This document shows, in pieces, positions 10,790 to 21,521 of a stretch of 64,000 bases of DNA. Source of the stretch: Aspidapion aeneum (taxonomy: Eukaryota > Arthropoda > Insecta > Coleoptera > Brentidae). A program made the translations under genes and the position numbers. The notes beneath the pieces were generated by a model. It searched no databases and had not been told where the DNA came from. It saw nothing but the letters and a program-made list of their open reading frames with translations. The DNA lies in assembly GCA_963576565.1 (NCBI GenBank), contig OY755039.1, positions 25,310,602 through 25,374,601 on the forward strand. Reading direction: 5' to 3'. Numbering within the stretch: the stretch's first letter is position 1; each line of letters starts with the position of its first letter.

Positions 10790-13140
10790 TTGTAAAGGGC
10801 GTATATTATAACACACATGCTCCACGCATTAAAACAATGCGAGACGACTAACTGATGACCTGTGCCAGGCACAAAATTTCTTTGATTTTTCTATTTAAAC
10901 AACTCTTAAATGGCCAATATTAGCCCTGTCACTGTCGCTCCAAAAGATAATTGGCAGCGTGTTCATAGCTGCTTTGGGTTTCCATCATCGAGTCGGAGTA
11001 TGATCCACTGCATTGCATATGGCTACCGAATTTCATATATTATATAAATGAAAAAGAAATGCATAAAATAAAAACCAATAAAGATGTTTCAAAAATAATA
11101 AAAAGGTGTTTTTGCAGAAAAATACGGTAGTGTGGCACTACCTCACGAGCCGCCATTGATATAACCTCGTACTTTTTCTAAATGGAATTTTTTTAAAGAT
11201 ATTATCATCTACCTAGATATTTCAGTTCTGTGTGACGTTTTTCTGGTAACATTTAAAAACTGTCAACATAAATACTGAATAAATTACATGAGTCATGACC
11301 AACTTGACTAACAGAAAAACTAGAAAAAATATTTAAGTAAAAATGTTATATTTTTTTTTATTTTAAATTTTTTCTTTAATTTTAATTTTCAATTTATTTC
11401 TGAGATACATACATTTTTTGGGTCTTAGTACAACTTATCATAACAAAATTTTGCTCCTAGAAACATCACAATCCTACAGACAAACGTCGCGCTAGGCAGA
11501 ATTAATATATATGTATATATATAATGAACCCCTAATCTTAGTAACGACTTAACCGATTTCCATGAAATTTGGCATAATTGTCCTACGAGCTATTCTGTCT
11601 GGTTAGGACAATTTTGTTACACTACGACGAGTGCAAGTAGGAATTATTGGCGAAGGGGGTTACTTTTAGGCTAGCATCTTATAAACTCAGCAAGACTGCA
11701 ATATTTTTAAAACATAATAAAATCTGGTAACACCATTTTTAGGCGTTTAGAGAAAAAGAAAGTAACGGAAAAAGTAATTTTTTATTAAAAATAGGACACG
11801 CGGTGCATAAACGTTCACCATCACCAACATTTTAGCATTTCTATCTGAATTTACCAATTCCCAATATGATCTAGAGTTATTTTGTGCAAGCTAAGGTGCA
11901 TATATGCAACCATATGTGAAAGGGCACAAACCTTTCTAGAGCAACAGTCACATATAGTTGAGACACACACATGTTTCTCATACACACATTGCACTAATGT
12001 CTTCAGTTTTGGGTGACATGTGGCACACGTTTAATTTTTGGCACGATTAGGTGTCCAGATATTAAGTGTCTGCCTTACGCCACTTGTCATTTTATTTCTT
12101 CCTGATGTGTAGTAAATGATAAAATTTCTGTTCTTTTTTTTGTTCGATATGCTTGATGCAAGCCTTTCGTACGCTCCTTTTGTCTATTTTATCAACGCTC
12201 CAACTTTTCGGCTTGTATATGAATTCTTGAGTGGGTGAGAAAGAGTTCTTCCTCAAAATCGGGTGAAAGTCGAACTGCCAATGCGGTTCTCAATCTCACT
12301 CATTTTAAGAATTCACACATTGGAATCAAATTGTTGCTGCATCGAATAGGTAACGGGATTAATCTGTCACCTCTTAAAATAGGCCTTAGATATAAAGTTT
12401 TTCTTCAATTTGTATTATATTGTCCTTCTTATAGACCTGTGTAGATATTTTTTTAAAAATACAAACAATTTAAAAAATTTGTAAATGAAATAAAATAGCA
12501 TGCAGCCAACATAAAAAATGAATTAAACTCGATCAGGTCTATTAGGGTGAAACGGGGTGCATTTTAAAGGGTGATAATAATTTTTGTCGGTGTTTACCGA
12601 TACTCTGATCGAAGAAAGTTAAATACCAAAGCTATAGGCAACAAAAAGGTCTGTTTTATTTACCATTTTTTTACATAACCTAAAATTATCCGAGAGAAAT
12701 GTTAAAAGCTATTTCTTTGTTTTTGATTGGAAAACTTACCTTTTTATGTCCTTAACATGTTTTAATTTTTTTTAAACAAAATGCTCTAATTCATTAACTT
12801 GCAAATCGTGTTTAAACCTTTTAGCTCACTTTTAAATTGCGTCTTTAAATTGTCAAAAATATACATGTCAAATGCAACGTTTCGACAAAATCGCAACTCA
12901 GCGTTATGAGCGCATCTTGAAGCATATAACTTGCTCACACTGTTTATGTTCAGTGCGATCATTTATACCTGCAATCTGCACACACACCTAAAGCGCTTTT
13001 TAAATTTGAAAATTTTGATAGGAACAGTACGATAAAATAAAATTGACTAAATATTCTTTAGACACAATCCTGTTCTCCCCATTTCAAAAATTAATCAAGT
13101 ATTTTTCATGTGCTTAATTTGTCGATTCGTTTTTATTTAT
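10790..13140. other. No gene seen; possible Helitron-like 5' end at about 11500
   Basis: At 11500-11580 a TATATA-rich start is followed by TTAACCGATTTCCATGAAAT and TTGGCAT, a wording common at the 5' ends of insect Helitron-like repeats and repeated at about 53350, 61670 and 61810. No Rep/helicase protein is present. At 12546 GGGTGAAACGGGGTGCA resembles, weakly, the end of the element at 62572. The remainder is featureless. Confidence 0.3.
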
Positions 13141-13149
13141 CTTTTTCTA

Positions 13150-13740
13150 TTCTGCCACAAATCTGGAGGCACAGCAGTGCCCCGCCAAGTTCGCAACATT
13201 TCAGCCCATATTTGACCTATTTAAAACTCTACTTCGGAATGTGCTACGAAACTCAAACTCTGCGCAGTCGTAGAGATAGCAACCATTCCAAGTTTCCTGT
13301 ACTTCGATGAAGTAGTAAAGTAGTTACGAAATTTCAAAAAACGTCGAAAATCATCAAAATTCTACTGTACTTCCAGCCATGCTACAAAGCTGAAATTTGG
13401 CAGACTGATAGAAATTATGACCAATCCATTGGAAAGAATCAAAAAACCCCAAACTTCTGATTTATTCCCCTCCCCTAAACATGTAAAATTATGTAAAAGT
13501 AACATTGTCCACTTCCAGAAACCCTAGAGAGCCTGGCAGACTGACAGGAAATATGATAAAACTATAGGAAAAAATTTTAAAACACCAAAATTTTAATTTA
13601 CTTCTACCCCGTATAAATGTATAGTTATGTAAAAGTAACATTGCTCACTTCCAGAAACGCTAGAGAGCTGAGCTTTAGAAGGCTGATAGGAACTATAACA
13701 AAACCATAGGAAAAAATTTAAAAAACCTCAAAGTTTGAAA
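13150..13740 (+). repeat. Dispersed repeat with internal tandem blocks
   Basis: Matches 37880-38310 in opposite orientation: shared ACTTCGGAATGTGCTACGAA, GTGGxCACTTCCAGAAACxCTAGAG and ATGATAAAAC-type blocks. Within this copy a block of about 165 bp around the CACTTCCAGAAAC motif occurs twice (about 13500 and 13650). No protein is recognised, and the class is unknown. Confidence 0.6.
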
Positions 13741-13749
13741 AAAAGCCAG

Positions 13750-14700
13750 GTACGCGAAATTGGTATTCTGTCAAAAGAATTGAGATAAAATTCTTCTTCT
13801 GATCTGAGTCTTATCACTCCTACAGGACTGACGCTAATTGGGTCAAGTATAAGTAGTGAACTATTTATGTGCTTCTCTTGTAATAGGATTACATGTAACA
13901 ATTAGATAACTTTTAAGGCTGATTCAAAATAAACGCAAAACTCCGTTTTTTATAAAAATTTCTTAATAAAACAAAACATTAACTGTTTTGATAGAAGACA
14001 TAAAATGACTTCATGCAAGAAAGTTTTTTCTAGAAATAATCCAGATATGGTTTGCCTTTAGTGATAGCAATAATCCAAGAAAAAATATCTTCTTCTAATA
14101 TTGCATAGGAAACAGTTTTTAATTTGAACGATTCCAGTTGCTTTGATTAAATATAATATTTTTTCTGTGTTCTTTTAATACAAACCTAAATTTTACTGAA
14201 GCAAATTAAATTTTCGACGGAGGGTGGTTTTTTAGGGGAAAAAAATGCATTTTTTGTGACGCAAGCAGTGGCTCGTGGCGATTGACTCATTTCCTTTAAT
14301 TTTAATGGGGTTGTTCTACTTAAATAACCACCCGGATTTAAAGTGTGTTCCAGTCTAATATTGACTTCCGGTTTTTTAAATAAATTAGATCACTGTGTGA
14401 TGTGGAACTCCCCCTTTTCGTTAGTTTGTATTGTAGATAAGTGTTTAATCTAAAATAATATATTGTGTATAATTAATTTCTCTAATTTTTGGATCTACAT
14501 TATAAAAATGTTTTATTTCCTGAATATGATAAAATTGACGAGAAAAATAAAAGGAAATAAAAAAAAGACAAAAGCAGGAATAAAAAAGCAAAAAATAAAA
14601 AGTTTCCTAAAGCTTAGCAGTTGCAAATCCAGGGAAGGACAGGGGCCTTTACTCCTTCCTGACATATTTTTTGAAACAACTAAATAATAAATTCATGACA
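13750..14700. other. No gene seen; left flank of the BEL element
   Basis: AT-rich spacer. A lysine-rich short frame at about 14463-14687 is explained by A-rich DNA. The last six bases before the LTR form the target-site duplication. Confidence 0.45.
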
Positions 14701-14706
14701 CGCCAT
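14701..14706. other. BEL target-site duplication, left (CGCCAT)
   Basis: CGCCAT lies directly outside the left LTR and again directly outside the right LTR at 21522-21527. BEL/Pao integrases typically duplicate 4-6 bp. Confidence 0.9.
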
Positions 14707-15177
14707 TGTTAGTCCACGGTTAGAAAAACGTTAAATGCAATGGACTGTAAATATTTTAATTAATGAAAGCGCGAACCAACATAAATATTGATATGAATTA
14801 CGAAATAATCAAACGTCCATAGGTAAAATATTGGTGTCACACAACGGTAATCAGAACAAATGCACTCACCAGTTTTGCAGCCACTTTCTCCTCGTTCCAA
14901 GGGGCCCCTGTATGGATCCAATGATGTCACCACGTAGCTGAAGGGCTGAAGTTTCTAGTTCTATGCTTCAGTACACAAAAATCGAGCACTTTCAGGTGTA
15001 GATATTTGAAATAGTTGGAGAACGAAATTAACACGCCATTTTCTCTAGGCGATTGACAAGGATCTCCCTGGTTGTTGGTGCGCATGTCCAAATACGCGGA
15101 ATGCGCTTTATCCTTCATACAGTTGTGTGTTTTTAAAAATATATATAAACAACCGCAAAATTTAGCGGGAGCTAACA
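14707..15177 (-). repeat. BEL 3' LTR (471 bp)
   Basis: The LTR is bounded by TGTTAG and CTAACA on the plus strand, a perfect 6-bp terminal inverted repeat. It is equal in length to the right LTR with six substitutions and no gaps. A short frame inside it (14927-15196) occurs in both LTRs only because they are copies. Confidence 0.95.
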
Positions 15178-15180
15178 TAA

Positions 15181-15189
15181 CTGCCCTCC
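15181..15189 (-). other. Polypurine tract of the BEL element
   Basis: On the minus strand GGAGGGCAG stands three bases before the 3' LTR. It is the usual place and wording for the plus-strand primer of insect BEL elements. Confidence 0.6.
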
Positions 15190-15446
15190 AAAACACACAA
15201 TTTTAGACTCTCAACCGGACAGATATAGATATAAGAAAAAGAATCGATAAATATAAATGAATGAAAATAGATAAGTATCGTAAGTTTATTTAGAGATAAC
15301 GAAATCCCGAAAAAAGGCAAAACAAACAAACAAAAAATTCAAAAAAAAAATTAAAAATAAAAAACCTATTGTAATACCCGGTAAAAGGTAGAAAATTAAA
15401 ACTACTTTTAATTTGGCAAGAGGCACAGTTTTACAACTGGCCGCTT

Positions 15447-18400
15447 TTAAACACCGGTAACCGTTTGTACCGTCGCAACACGCACCTGACCGTCCCCGCC
15501 GGGATGCAGTTCGATGACCCGACCGACCGGCCATTTCAAAGGCGATTGAATGTGATCACTTGTTATGATAACCAAATCATTTAATTTGATATTTGGGGAC
15601 GAATCAGCCCACTTGTGTCGCTGTTGTAGCGTATGCAAATACCCTATAGAATACCGTTTCCAAAAATCAATATGTAGTTTTTGGATTAGTTGCCATCTCG
15701 AGAGCCGATTTAGGGGAACCTCGGACAAATCTGACTCCGGAATTTCTGAATTAAGGGGTTCAAGTGTCAAAAAATGCCCGGGGGTAAGAGGTTGAAGATC
15801 ATGTGTGTCTGAAGAGGCAGGAGATAAAGGGCGACTATTAAGTACGGCTTCTATGCGACAGGTAAGGGTGGACATCTCCATGATAGACAACTTCTGGTCG
15901 CCGACAACTCGTACAAAGTGAGTTTTAAAACTTTTGACGCCAGCTTCTGCCAGGCCATTGAAATGTGGACTGAGAGGAGGTCCCAGATGCCAACGAATAG
16001 AAAGTCTTGTGGCAGCACTTCTTGCGTAATCCAGTAATTGGTTACGAAACCCTATAAAATTACTGCCTTGATCTGACCTGCATTGCGTCACGCTTCCGCG
16101 TCTGGAAATGAATCGATGGAATGCACCTACGAACCCTTCGGTGGACAGTTCCATGGTTAATTCCAAATGCACGCAATGTGTGGCCGTACAGACAAACTTA
16201 CAGACATACGATTTGAAAGCTTTACAACCACGGTAACGATGAGGAATCACAAAGAAAGGTCCACAAAAGTCGATAGCTACACTCGAAAAAGGTTTAAGTT
16301 GATTGATTCGATGAGCGGGAAGTGAACTCATTATGGGCGGTCTATAGGGTTTAGGGTTGATTCTAAAACATTGCAAGCACTTGGATATGGTTCTTTGAAT
16401 TGCCCGTCTGGCAGATAATATCCAAAATTGCTGTAAAATCAGATTATGTAATGTTTTAAACCCAGGATGAAGATATTGTCGATGAGCGGACTCGATAAGA
16501 AGAGTAGTTAAACGATGGTCACTCGAAAGTAAGACGGGGTGTTTTGCAGAATAAGACAAAAGGTCAGATTTTTGTAATCTGCCACCGACTCTAATGATAT
16601 TATTCTCATCAAGAAAAGGTGAAAGTTTTCGCAAAGGTTTCGGTATTGGTTTATCCTTAGATAACGCGGAAAAAAGCTCAGAAAAACAAGAACCTTGAAC
16701 GCGTTTGATAAGAAGGTGTAACGCACTTTGCATCTCACCGGTGGTAGGAAAAACAATATTTTCAAAAATAACTTTTTGGTCCGGCGGCTTAGTGGGTTTT
16801 TGATAGGAATGGTTTTGAAAAAGGTTAACTATTCGAAGGACATAACAAATGATACGTTGAATTTTGGATATAGATGAATATTTGATAAGAAGCTGATCTA
16901 AGAAGTTGACATCAATTATCGCATTGCAACAGACTTTTGGCTTTTCCTCCAGATTAATATCTCCGAAATCAATCGGCATTTTTGATTTATGAAAATCGGG
17001 CCATTCGTTTTCGGGAGACCACAAAAACGACGGTGCGTTCCACCACATGTCATGTGACATGAGCTGTGAAGGGGTGGCCCCTCGTGACGCAATATCGGCT
17101 GCATTCAAAGCAGAAGGAATGTAGCGCCACGAGTTTGAGGGAATGATTTCTTGGATTCTACTGACTCGATTTCCAACAAAGGTTTGCCAGCGATTAGGAG
17201 GGGATGAAAGCCAGTGCAATACGACTTGCGAATCGCAGAAAGTAACGATATTTGTAAAAGTTATTTTTCCTTCATAGCTAGATAAAACGAAGTCAATTAA
17301 TTCGCTTAAAAGAAATGCGCCTAGGAGTTCTAGCCTAGCCAAAGTTTGTGACTTTATAGGCGCGACCCTAGATTTTGCAGATATGAGAGAAACAGATATA
17401 TTGTTTTCCTCTTCTACACGAAAATATACGACGCCTGCGTAGCCTCGAATTGAAGCGTCACAGAAGCCGATGATTTGACAGGTATTGGTTTTTGACAGTT
17501 TAATTTGTCGGGGTAATTGAAAATTGGAAAGAAGCGGGAATTCAGAACGAAGTTTGTTCCAAGAGTCGATGATAGAAGAATCTGGTTTTTCGTCCCAGCC
17601 TATTTTCGATATCCACAACTGTTGCAAAATAAATTTTGCTTGTAGCAACAAGGGACAAAGAAAACCTAAGGGATCGAAGATTGTCCCTATGATAGATAAA
17701 ATAGAACGTTTGGTTGGGGGTTTGTCCTTCATTCGGCATTGATAAGAAAAAATGTCGTTTTTTGGATGCCATTGAAGTCCTAAAACTTTGATAAAGTGGG
17801 GTTCCTCCTTGTCGAAAGAGAGAGGCATTTGACGATCGGACTCTGGCAATGTTGCCAATAACTCAGGACATTTGCTTGCCCATTTTTTAAGTTCAAATCC
17901 TCCCGACTTCAACAACTCATTGAGTTCTGTTTGAAGGGAGAGAGCTTCAGAAAGCGAAGGGCTAGTTCCCAAGATATCGTCGATATAGATTGACGTTTTT
18001 AGAACAGTACTAGCCATAGGAAAACGTTCCTTTTCTCTCTCTGCCAGCTCATTTAAGGTACGCATGGCTAGAAAAGGTGAGCATGTCATGCCAAAAGTGA
18101 CAGTAGAAAGTTTCCACACTGAAAGTGGGTCCTGTGGAGAAAACCTCCACAATATCATTTGATAAGGACGGTGATAAGGATTGATAAGGACTTGACGGAA
18201 CATCTGTTTGATGTCAGCAATGTAGGCAATAGGATTAAGACGAAACGTAAGGAGTAAAGAAGCAATATCCTTTTGGAGTTTCGGTCCAGATAACAATGTG
18301 TCATTGAGACTAATATTTTTTGGGGTGACTGCCGAACAATCCCAGACTACCCTTAATTTTGTACTTAAGCTTTCCGGCTTTAGTACGCAATGATGTGCTA

Positions 18401-19010
18401 AAAACCACGATACGTCGACCTTTGGTTGACTAGATAAAACTAAACTCATATGATTAGAATCGATATAGTCTTGCATGAAACTTGAATAGGCAGTGTACAG
18501 ATCAGGATTTTTGATTAATCTATTTTCTAGAAGTAAAAATCTACGATAAGCTTGCGAATAAGTATTTCCTAGGTCAGGGTTTATTTTATCTTTAAACGGA
18601 AGATCTACCATGAATCTACCGCTCGGTTGCCGTACTACACTAGCAGTAAAAATTGATTCTGCCTGTTTTTCTTCCTTTGATAAGATTTGTTTTTTAGGCA
18701 AATGTTCGATTTCCCAAAACCTAGGGAGAATGACCTCTAAAGGAGGTGAATGACTCGTTAAAAAACAACTGGTTCGTTCCGTAAGACTACCTACTTCGTC
18801 AGCCTTTCCCATGACGACCCAGCCAAAGATAGTTTCAAGGGCTGAAGGCTGCCCTACCTGTCCAAGAACCCTGCCCTCCTTGAATATCTGTGCGAATAGC
18901 TCGCAACCAATAACCAGGTCCACAGGTCTAGATTTGAAATAAGATGGGTCGGCAAGTTTAAGGTTTTGCAAGTGTTTCCACTGATTATCGTTCAAAGAGA
19001 ATGTAGGCAT
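15447..19010 (-). CDS. BEL/Pao Pol: RT, RNase H, integrase
   Basis: This frame encodes 1187 residues. Residues about 1-60 look like the end of the protease region, which continues from the upstream frame. Reverse transcriptase spans about 205-400, with catalytic D266 (IADIKQ) and the YIDD box at 342-345. RNase H spans about 505-645, with D518 (FCDAS) and D593 (FCDSQ). Integrase has an HH-CC zinc region at about 843-881 (CLQC) and the D914, D980, E1022 triad (AIDFCGP, SDQGSNF, NGLAEAG). No internal stop breaks these domains. The frame ends in TAA at 15447-15449, but the same frame continues for 12 more codons typical of the BEL pol tail to a TAA at 15408-15410, so the first stop is probably a late nonsense change. 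The upstream ATG is only the first ATG of this frame; pol is normally expressed as part of Gag-Pol. Confidence 0.95.
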   Translation of the reverse strand: MPTFSLNDNQWKHLQNLKLADPSYFKSRPVDLVIGCELFAQIFKEGRVLGQVGQPSALETIFGWVVMGKADEVGSLTERTSCFLTSHSPPLEVILPRFWEIEHLPKKQILSKEEKQAESIFTASVVRQPSGRFMVDLPFKDKINPDLGNTYSQAYRRFLLLENRLIKNPDLYTAYSSFMQDYIDSNHMSLVLSSQPKVDVSWFLAHHCVLKPESLSTKLRVVWDCSAVTPKNISLNDTLLSGPKLQKDIASLLLTFRLNPIAYIADIKQMFRQVLINPYHRPYQMILWRFSPQDPLSVWKLSTVTFGMTCSPFLAMRTLNELAEREKERFPMASTVLKTSIYIDDILGTSPSLSEALSLQTELNELLKSGGFELKKWASKCPELLATLPESDRQMPLSFDKEEPHFIKVLGLQWHPKNDIFSYQCRMKDKPPTKRSILSIIGTIFDPLGFLCPLLLQAKFILQQLWISKIGWDEKPDSSIIDSWNKLRSEFPLLSNFQLPRQIKLSKTNTCQIIGFCDASIRGYAGVVYFRVEEENNISVSLISAKSRVAPIKSQTLARLELLGAFLLSELIDFVLSSYEGKITFTNIVTFCDSQVVLHWLSSPPNRWQTFVGNRVSRIQEIIPSNSWRYIPSALNAADIASRGATPSQLMSHDMWWNAPSFLWSPENEWPDFHKSKMPIDFGDINLEEKPKVCCNAIIDVNFLDQLLIKYSSISKIQRIICYVLRIVNLFQNHSYQKPTKPPDQKVIFENIVFPTTGEMQSALHLLIKRVQGSCFSELFSALSKDKPIPKPLRKLSPFLDENNIIRVGGRLQKSDLLSYSAKHPVLLSSDHRLTTLLIESAHRQYLHPGFKTLHNLILQQFWILSARRAIQRTISKCLQCFRINPKPYRPPIMSSLPAHRINQLKPFSSVAIDFCGPFFVIPHRYRGCKAFKSYVCKFVCTATHCVHLELTMELSTEGFVGAFHRFISRRGSVTQCRSDQGSNFIGFRNQLLDYARSAATRLSIRWHLGPPLSPHFNGLAEAGVKSFKTHFVRVVGDQKLSIMEMSTLTCRIEAVLNSRPLSPASSDTHDLQPLTPGHFLTLEPLNSEIPESDLSEVPLNRLSRWQLIQKLHIDFWKRYSIGYLHTLQQRHKWADSSPNIKLNDLVIITSDHIQSPLKWPVGRVIELHPGGDGQVRVATVQTVTGV

Positions 19011-20601
19011 ATTGGAACATAGTTGCTTCGAAATTAAGTAAAGGAGTGACTTGTCCTTGTGGCTTAATGTGACATTGAACGAGCCCTTTGGAAGTAAAAG
19101 AAGACATCTGATTTAATCCGAATATTTCAGTGGTGTAACTTCGCCTAGGAAGATTAAGACGCTGAATACACTTTTCACTGATGAATCCTGTCTGTGATCC
19201 AGAATCAAGCAGTGCCCTTACAGGTTGAAAATTTCCGCAACCGTCCATAACATCTATTATGGCGGTGTATAAAAGAAAGGTACCTGAAGGTCCTGAGGCA
19301 TTTAATGACACATGAAGATTATTGACAGGTGGTGTGTGAATGACAGGACTAGTATCTTGGCTTCCAGACTCTTGATTAGTTTCTAAGATATGAGTTAAAG
19401 TGTGGTGCCTCTTACTATTGCAAGTCCTGCATGAATATTTTGATTTGCACGTATCTACGCCATGCAGGGGATGAAAACACGCTAGACATAATTTTTTCTG
19501 CTTGACGAAAGATAGGCGATCGATAGGTGAGAGGTCAAGAAATGTTTGACATTTCGAAAGCACGTGACCTTGATTACACCGAAAACATTTTATTCCCGTA
19601 CTTGAATTAGTTGAGGTGCCAGCCAGTCCTATAAAAGGCGAATTGGATGATTTATAGGTAGGCTTTTGCCCAAACTGATTTCGCATAGAATTTGAATTTT
19701 GATAGGTAGGCTTTTGCCCAGACTGATTTTGCATAGAATTTGATTTTTGATATATAGGTACCTTTTTGGGTGCTGTTGATTGAGGAAGTGATTCCAAAAC
19801 TTTACATCTTTTTTCTAGAAATTGAAAAAGTGACTGAAATGTGGGAATTTCGGTATTAGTATTGGCGTGACTCATTTCGAAATTTGAACGCGTTGGAATA
19901 TCCAATTTTTCTAATAAAATGAAAAAAATAATAAAGTCCCAACTGTCAACGTCAAAGCTAAGTGATTTTAAAATTTCTAGGGATTCAGAAAAGGTGTCAA
20001 TTAAATTACGCAATTCTTTAGCTGACTCGTTTTTTAAGGTGGAGTTCATAATTGAGCTTAAAGCATCATTTGCGAGGTCTCGCTTGTTTTGATATCTATT
20101 GACTAATTTGTCATAAGCAATTTTATAATTTTGATCAGATAAGCTAATCCCTGATATCAATTTTAAAGGCTCATCCTCGAGATATGAAAATAAATATTGA
20201 AGTTTTCGAACGTTACTTAGACTTTGATTTTGATCTATAATGTTATTAAAAAGATCGAAAAAGCTTGGCCATAATTTTTTATCACCTCGGAATATGGGAA
20301 TACCTAACTCTTTGAGTTTTGGAGTTTCAGATTCATTTTGTCGAACATATGATCCCGAAAAGGATGGGGCCTCAACCGGAAATATTTTAGAGTAAACCCC
20401 CTTACACGCATAAAAATATTTACGAGCTTCTGAAAGGATCGCATCCTGCGTTTTAAACTCCTCATCGTCCGAGTCGTCTATCAACATAATGACGTCATTA
20501 TGCGCCAGCATGCATTTATCGAAGGTTTCATCCAAATCGGAATACCTCACTTGAAACTCGTTTCTCGCTCTTTCATCCTTTTCCGCGGTCTGTGACAACA
20601 C
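18985..20601 (-). CDS. BEL/Pao Gag with aspartic protease
   Basis: This frame encodes 538 residues. The N-terminal two thirds are Gag (DUF1759-like; FRGDKKLWPSFFDLF near residue 104). A Cys/His region begins at about residue 339 with CFRCNQGHVLSKC and continues with CLACFHPLHGVDTC and CRTCNSKRHH, the three-part arrangement of BEL Gags. The retroviral-type protease motif ALLDSGSQTGF has its catalytic aspartate at D466. The frame stops inside the protease C-terminal part and overlaps the pol frame by 26 nt; moving into pol needs a +1 shift (or a net change of two added bases). This may be a mutation, since BEL elements usually have one continuous frame, or a recoding site. Confidence 0.92.
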   Translation of the reverse strand: MLSQTAEKDERARNEFQVRYSDLDETFDKCMLAHNDVIMLIDDSDDEEFKTQDAILSEARKYFYACKGVYSKIFPVEAPSFSGSYVRQNESETPKLKELGIPIFRGDKKLWPSFFDLFNNIIDQNQSLSNVRKLQYLFSYLEDEPLKLISGISLSDQNYKIAYDKLVNRYQNKRDLANDALSSIMNSTLKNESAKELRNLIDTFSESLEILKSLSFDVDSWDFIIFFILLEKLDIPTRSNFEMSHANTNTEIPTFQSLFQFLEKRCKVLESLPQSTAPKKVPIYQKSNSMQNQSGQKPTYQNSNSMRNQFGQKPTYKSSNSPFIGLAGTSTNSSTGIKCFRCNQGHVLSKCQTFLDLSPIDRLSFVKQKKLCLACFHPLHGVDTCKSKYSCRTCNSKRHHTLTHILETNQESGSQDTSPVIHTPPVNNLHVSLNASGPSGTFLLYTAIIDVMDGCGNFQPVRALLDSGSQTGFISEKCIQRLNLPRRSYTTEIFGLNQMSSFTSKGLVQCHIKPQGQVTPLLNFEATMFQYAYILFER

Positions 20602-21029
20602 ATAACACTCGGTGATCGCAGATAAAAAACCCTTGCGTTTTGCGCGGCTTTTTTGACAGACATGATTTTACCTTTGAAATGACGAAATTGTCGGTAAATA
20701 TACAATTAACGCTAAATTAATGCTTCTGAAATAGAAAAATGACGAATTGTCGAAAATATGCACTAATTTATCGCAATTGATGAAAATTGTTTTAAATATC
20801 GAAATGATATGGTACACACCTATCACACTGAACGTTTCTTTTGTTTGTTTTGATTCCTACTCGCTTTGTTTACTGAATCGACCACGCGCTAGACACGTGC
20901 CCTGCACCGCACCACACCGACGACTTTCTCGACTCGACGTTTTAAATACGATGCGAAAAATTCAAGGCCGCCTCGGCTTGCAAATAATTATTAATACCGT
21001 CGTATGGATTTATTATTTAAAAATAATTT
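20602..21029 (-). other. BEL 5' untranslated leader
   Basis: About 430 bp between the primer site and the first Gag ATG. A plus-strand frame of 106 residues over it (20747-21067) has no recognisable content and crosses into the LTR, so it is not called. Confidence 0.7.
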
Positions 21030-21045
21030 GGCTCGAAAAGGACCA
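21030..21045 (-). other. Primer-binding site, likely tRNA-Tyr
   Basis: Five bases inside the 5' LTR the minus strand reads TGGTCCTTTTCGAGCC. The 3' end of eukaryotic tRNA-Tyr (GGCTCGAAGGACCA) would pair with it except for two extra T residues after the first eight bases. The tRNA assignment is from knowledge of tRNA-Tyr 3' ends; the two-base bulge is seen in the sequence. Confidence 0.6.
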
Positions 21046-21050
21046 CTTTA

Positions 21051-21521
21051 TGTTAGTCCACGGTTAGAAAAACGTTAAATGTAATGGACTGTAAATATTT
21101 TAATTAATGAAAGCGCGAACCAACATAAATATTGATATGAATTACGAAATAATCAAACGTCCATAGGTAAAATATTGGTGTCACACAACGGTAATCAGAA
21201 CAAATGCACTCACCAGTTTTGCAGCCACTTTCTCCTCGTTCCAAGGGGCCCCTGAATGGATCTAATGATGTCACCACGTAGCTGAAGGGCTGAAGTTTCT
21301 AGTTCTATGCTTCAGTACACAAAAATCGAGCACTTTCAGGTGTAGATATTTGAAATAGTTGGAGAACGAAATTAACACGCCATTTTCTCTAGGCGATTGA
21401 CAAGGATCTCCCTGGTTGTTGGTGCGCATGTCCAAATACGCGGAATGCGCTTTGTCCTTCATACAGTTGTGTGTTTTTAAAAATATATATAAACAACCGC
21501 GAAATTTAGCGGGACCTAACA
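21051..21521 (-). repeat. BEL 5' LTR (471 bp)
   Basis: Same limits (TGTTAG / CTAACA) and length as the left LTR. On the minus strand a TATATATATTT stretch about 30 bp inside the element could serve as a TATA element for the retrotransposon transcript. CGCCAT follows at 21522-21527 as the right target duplication. Confidence 0.95.

Larger units (their letters stand above)
14707..21521 (-). mobile_element. BEL/Pao LTR retrotransposon, nearly intact
   Basis: A 6815-bp element on the minus strand: 5' LTR (21051-21521), primer site, gag with protease, pol with reverse transcriptase, RNase H and integrase, polypurine tract, 3' LTR (14707-15177). The domain order PR-RT-RH-IN, the YIDD active site and the three-part Cys/His region of Gag are those of the BEL/Pao group. 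The LTRs differ at 6 of 471 positions, so insertion was recent on an evolutionary scale. Two lesions or recoding sites are seen: a frame change between gag-PR and pol near 19000, and a stop 12 codons before the apparent original pol end. No envelope-like frame exists. Confidence 0.95.

Noticed and set aside
12541..12580. GGGTGAAACGGGGTGCA as another end of the GGGGCAAG element
   Set aside because: Only loosely similar, and no partner end was found.
12875..12905. CGAAACG preceded by CTGAGTTG on the minus strand, hammerhead-like
   Set aside because: The core box lacks the GA of CUGANGA and stems do not form.
14927..15196. 89-residue frame in the LTR, repeated at 21271-21522
   Set aside because: Lies inside LTR sequence and recurs only because the LTRs are copies.
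15565..17772. Open frames inside or antisense to BEL pol (for example 15565-15795, 16508-16765, 17524-17742)
   Set aside because: Shadows of the pol frame, which has full domain support.
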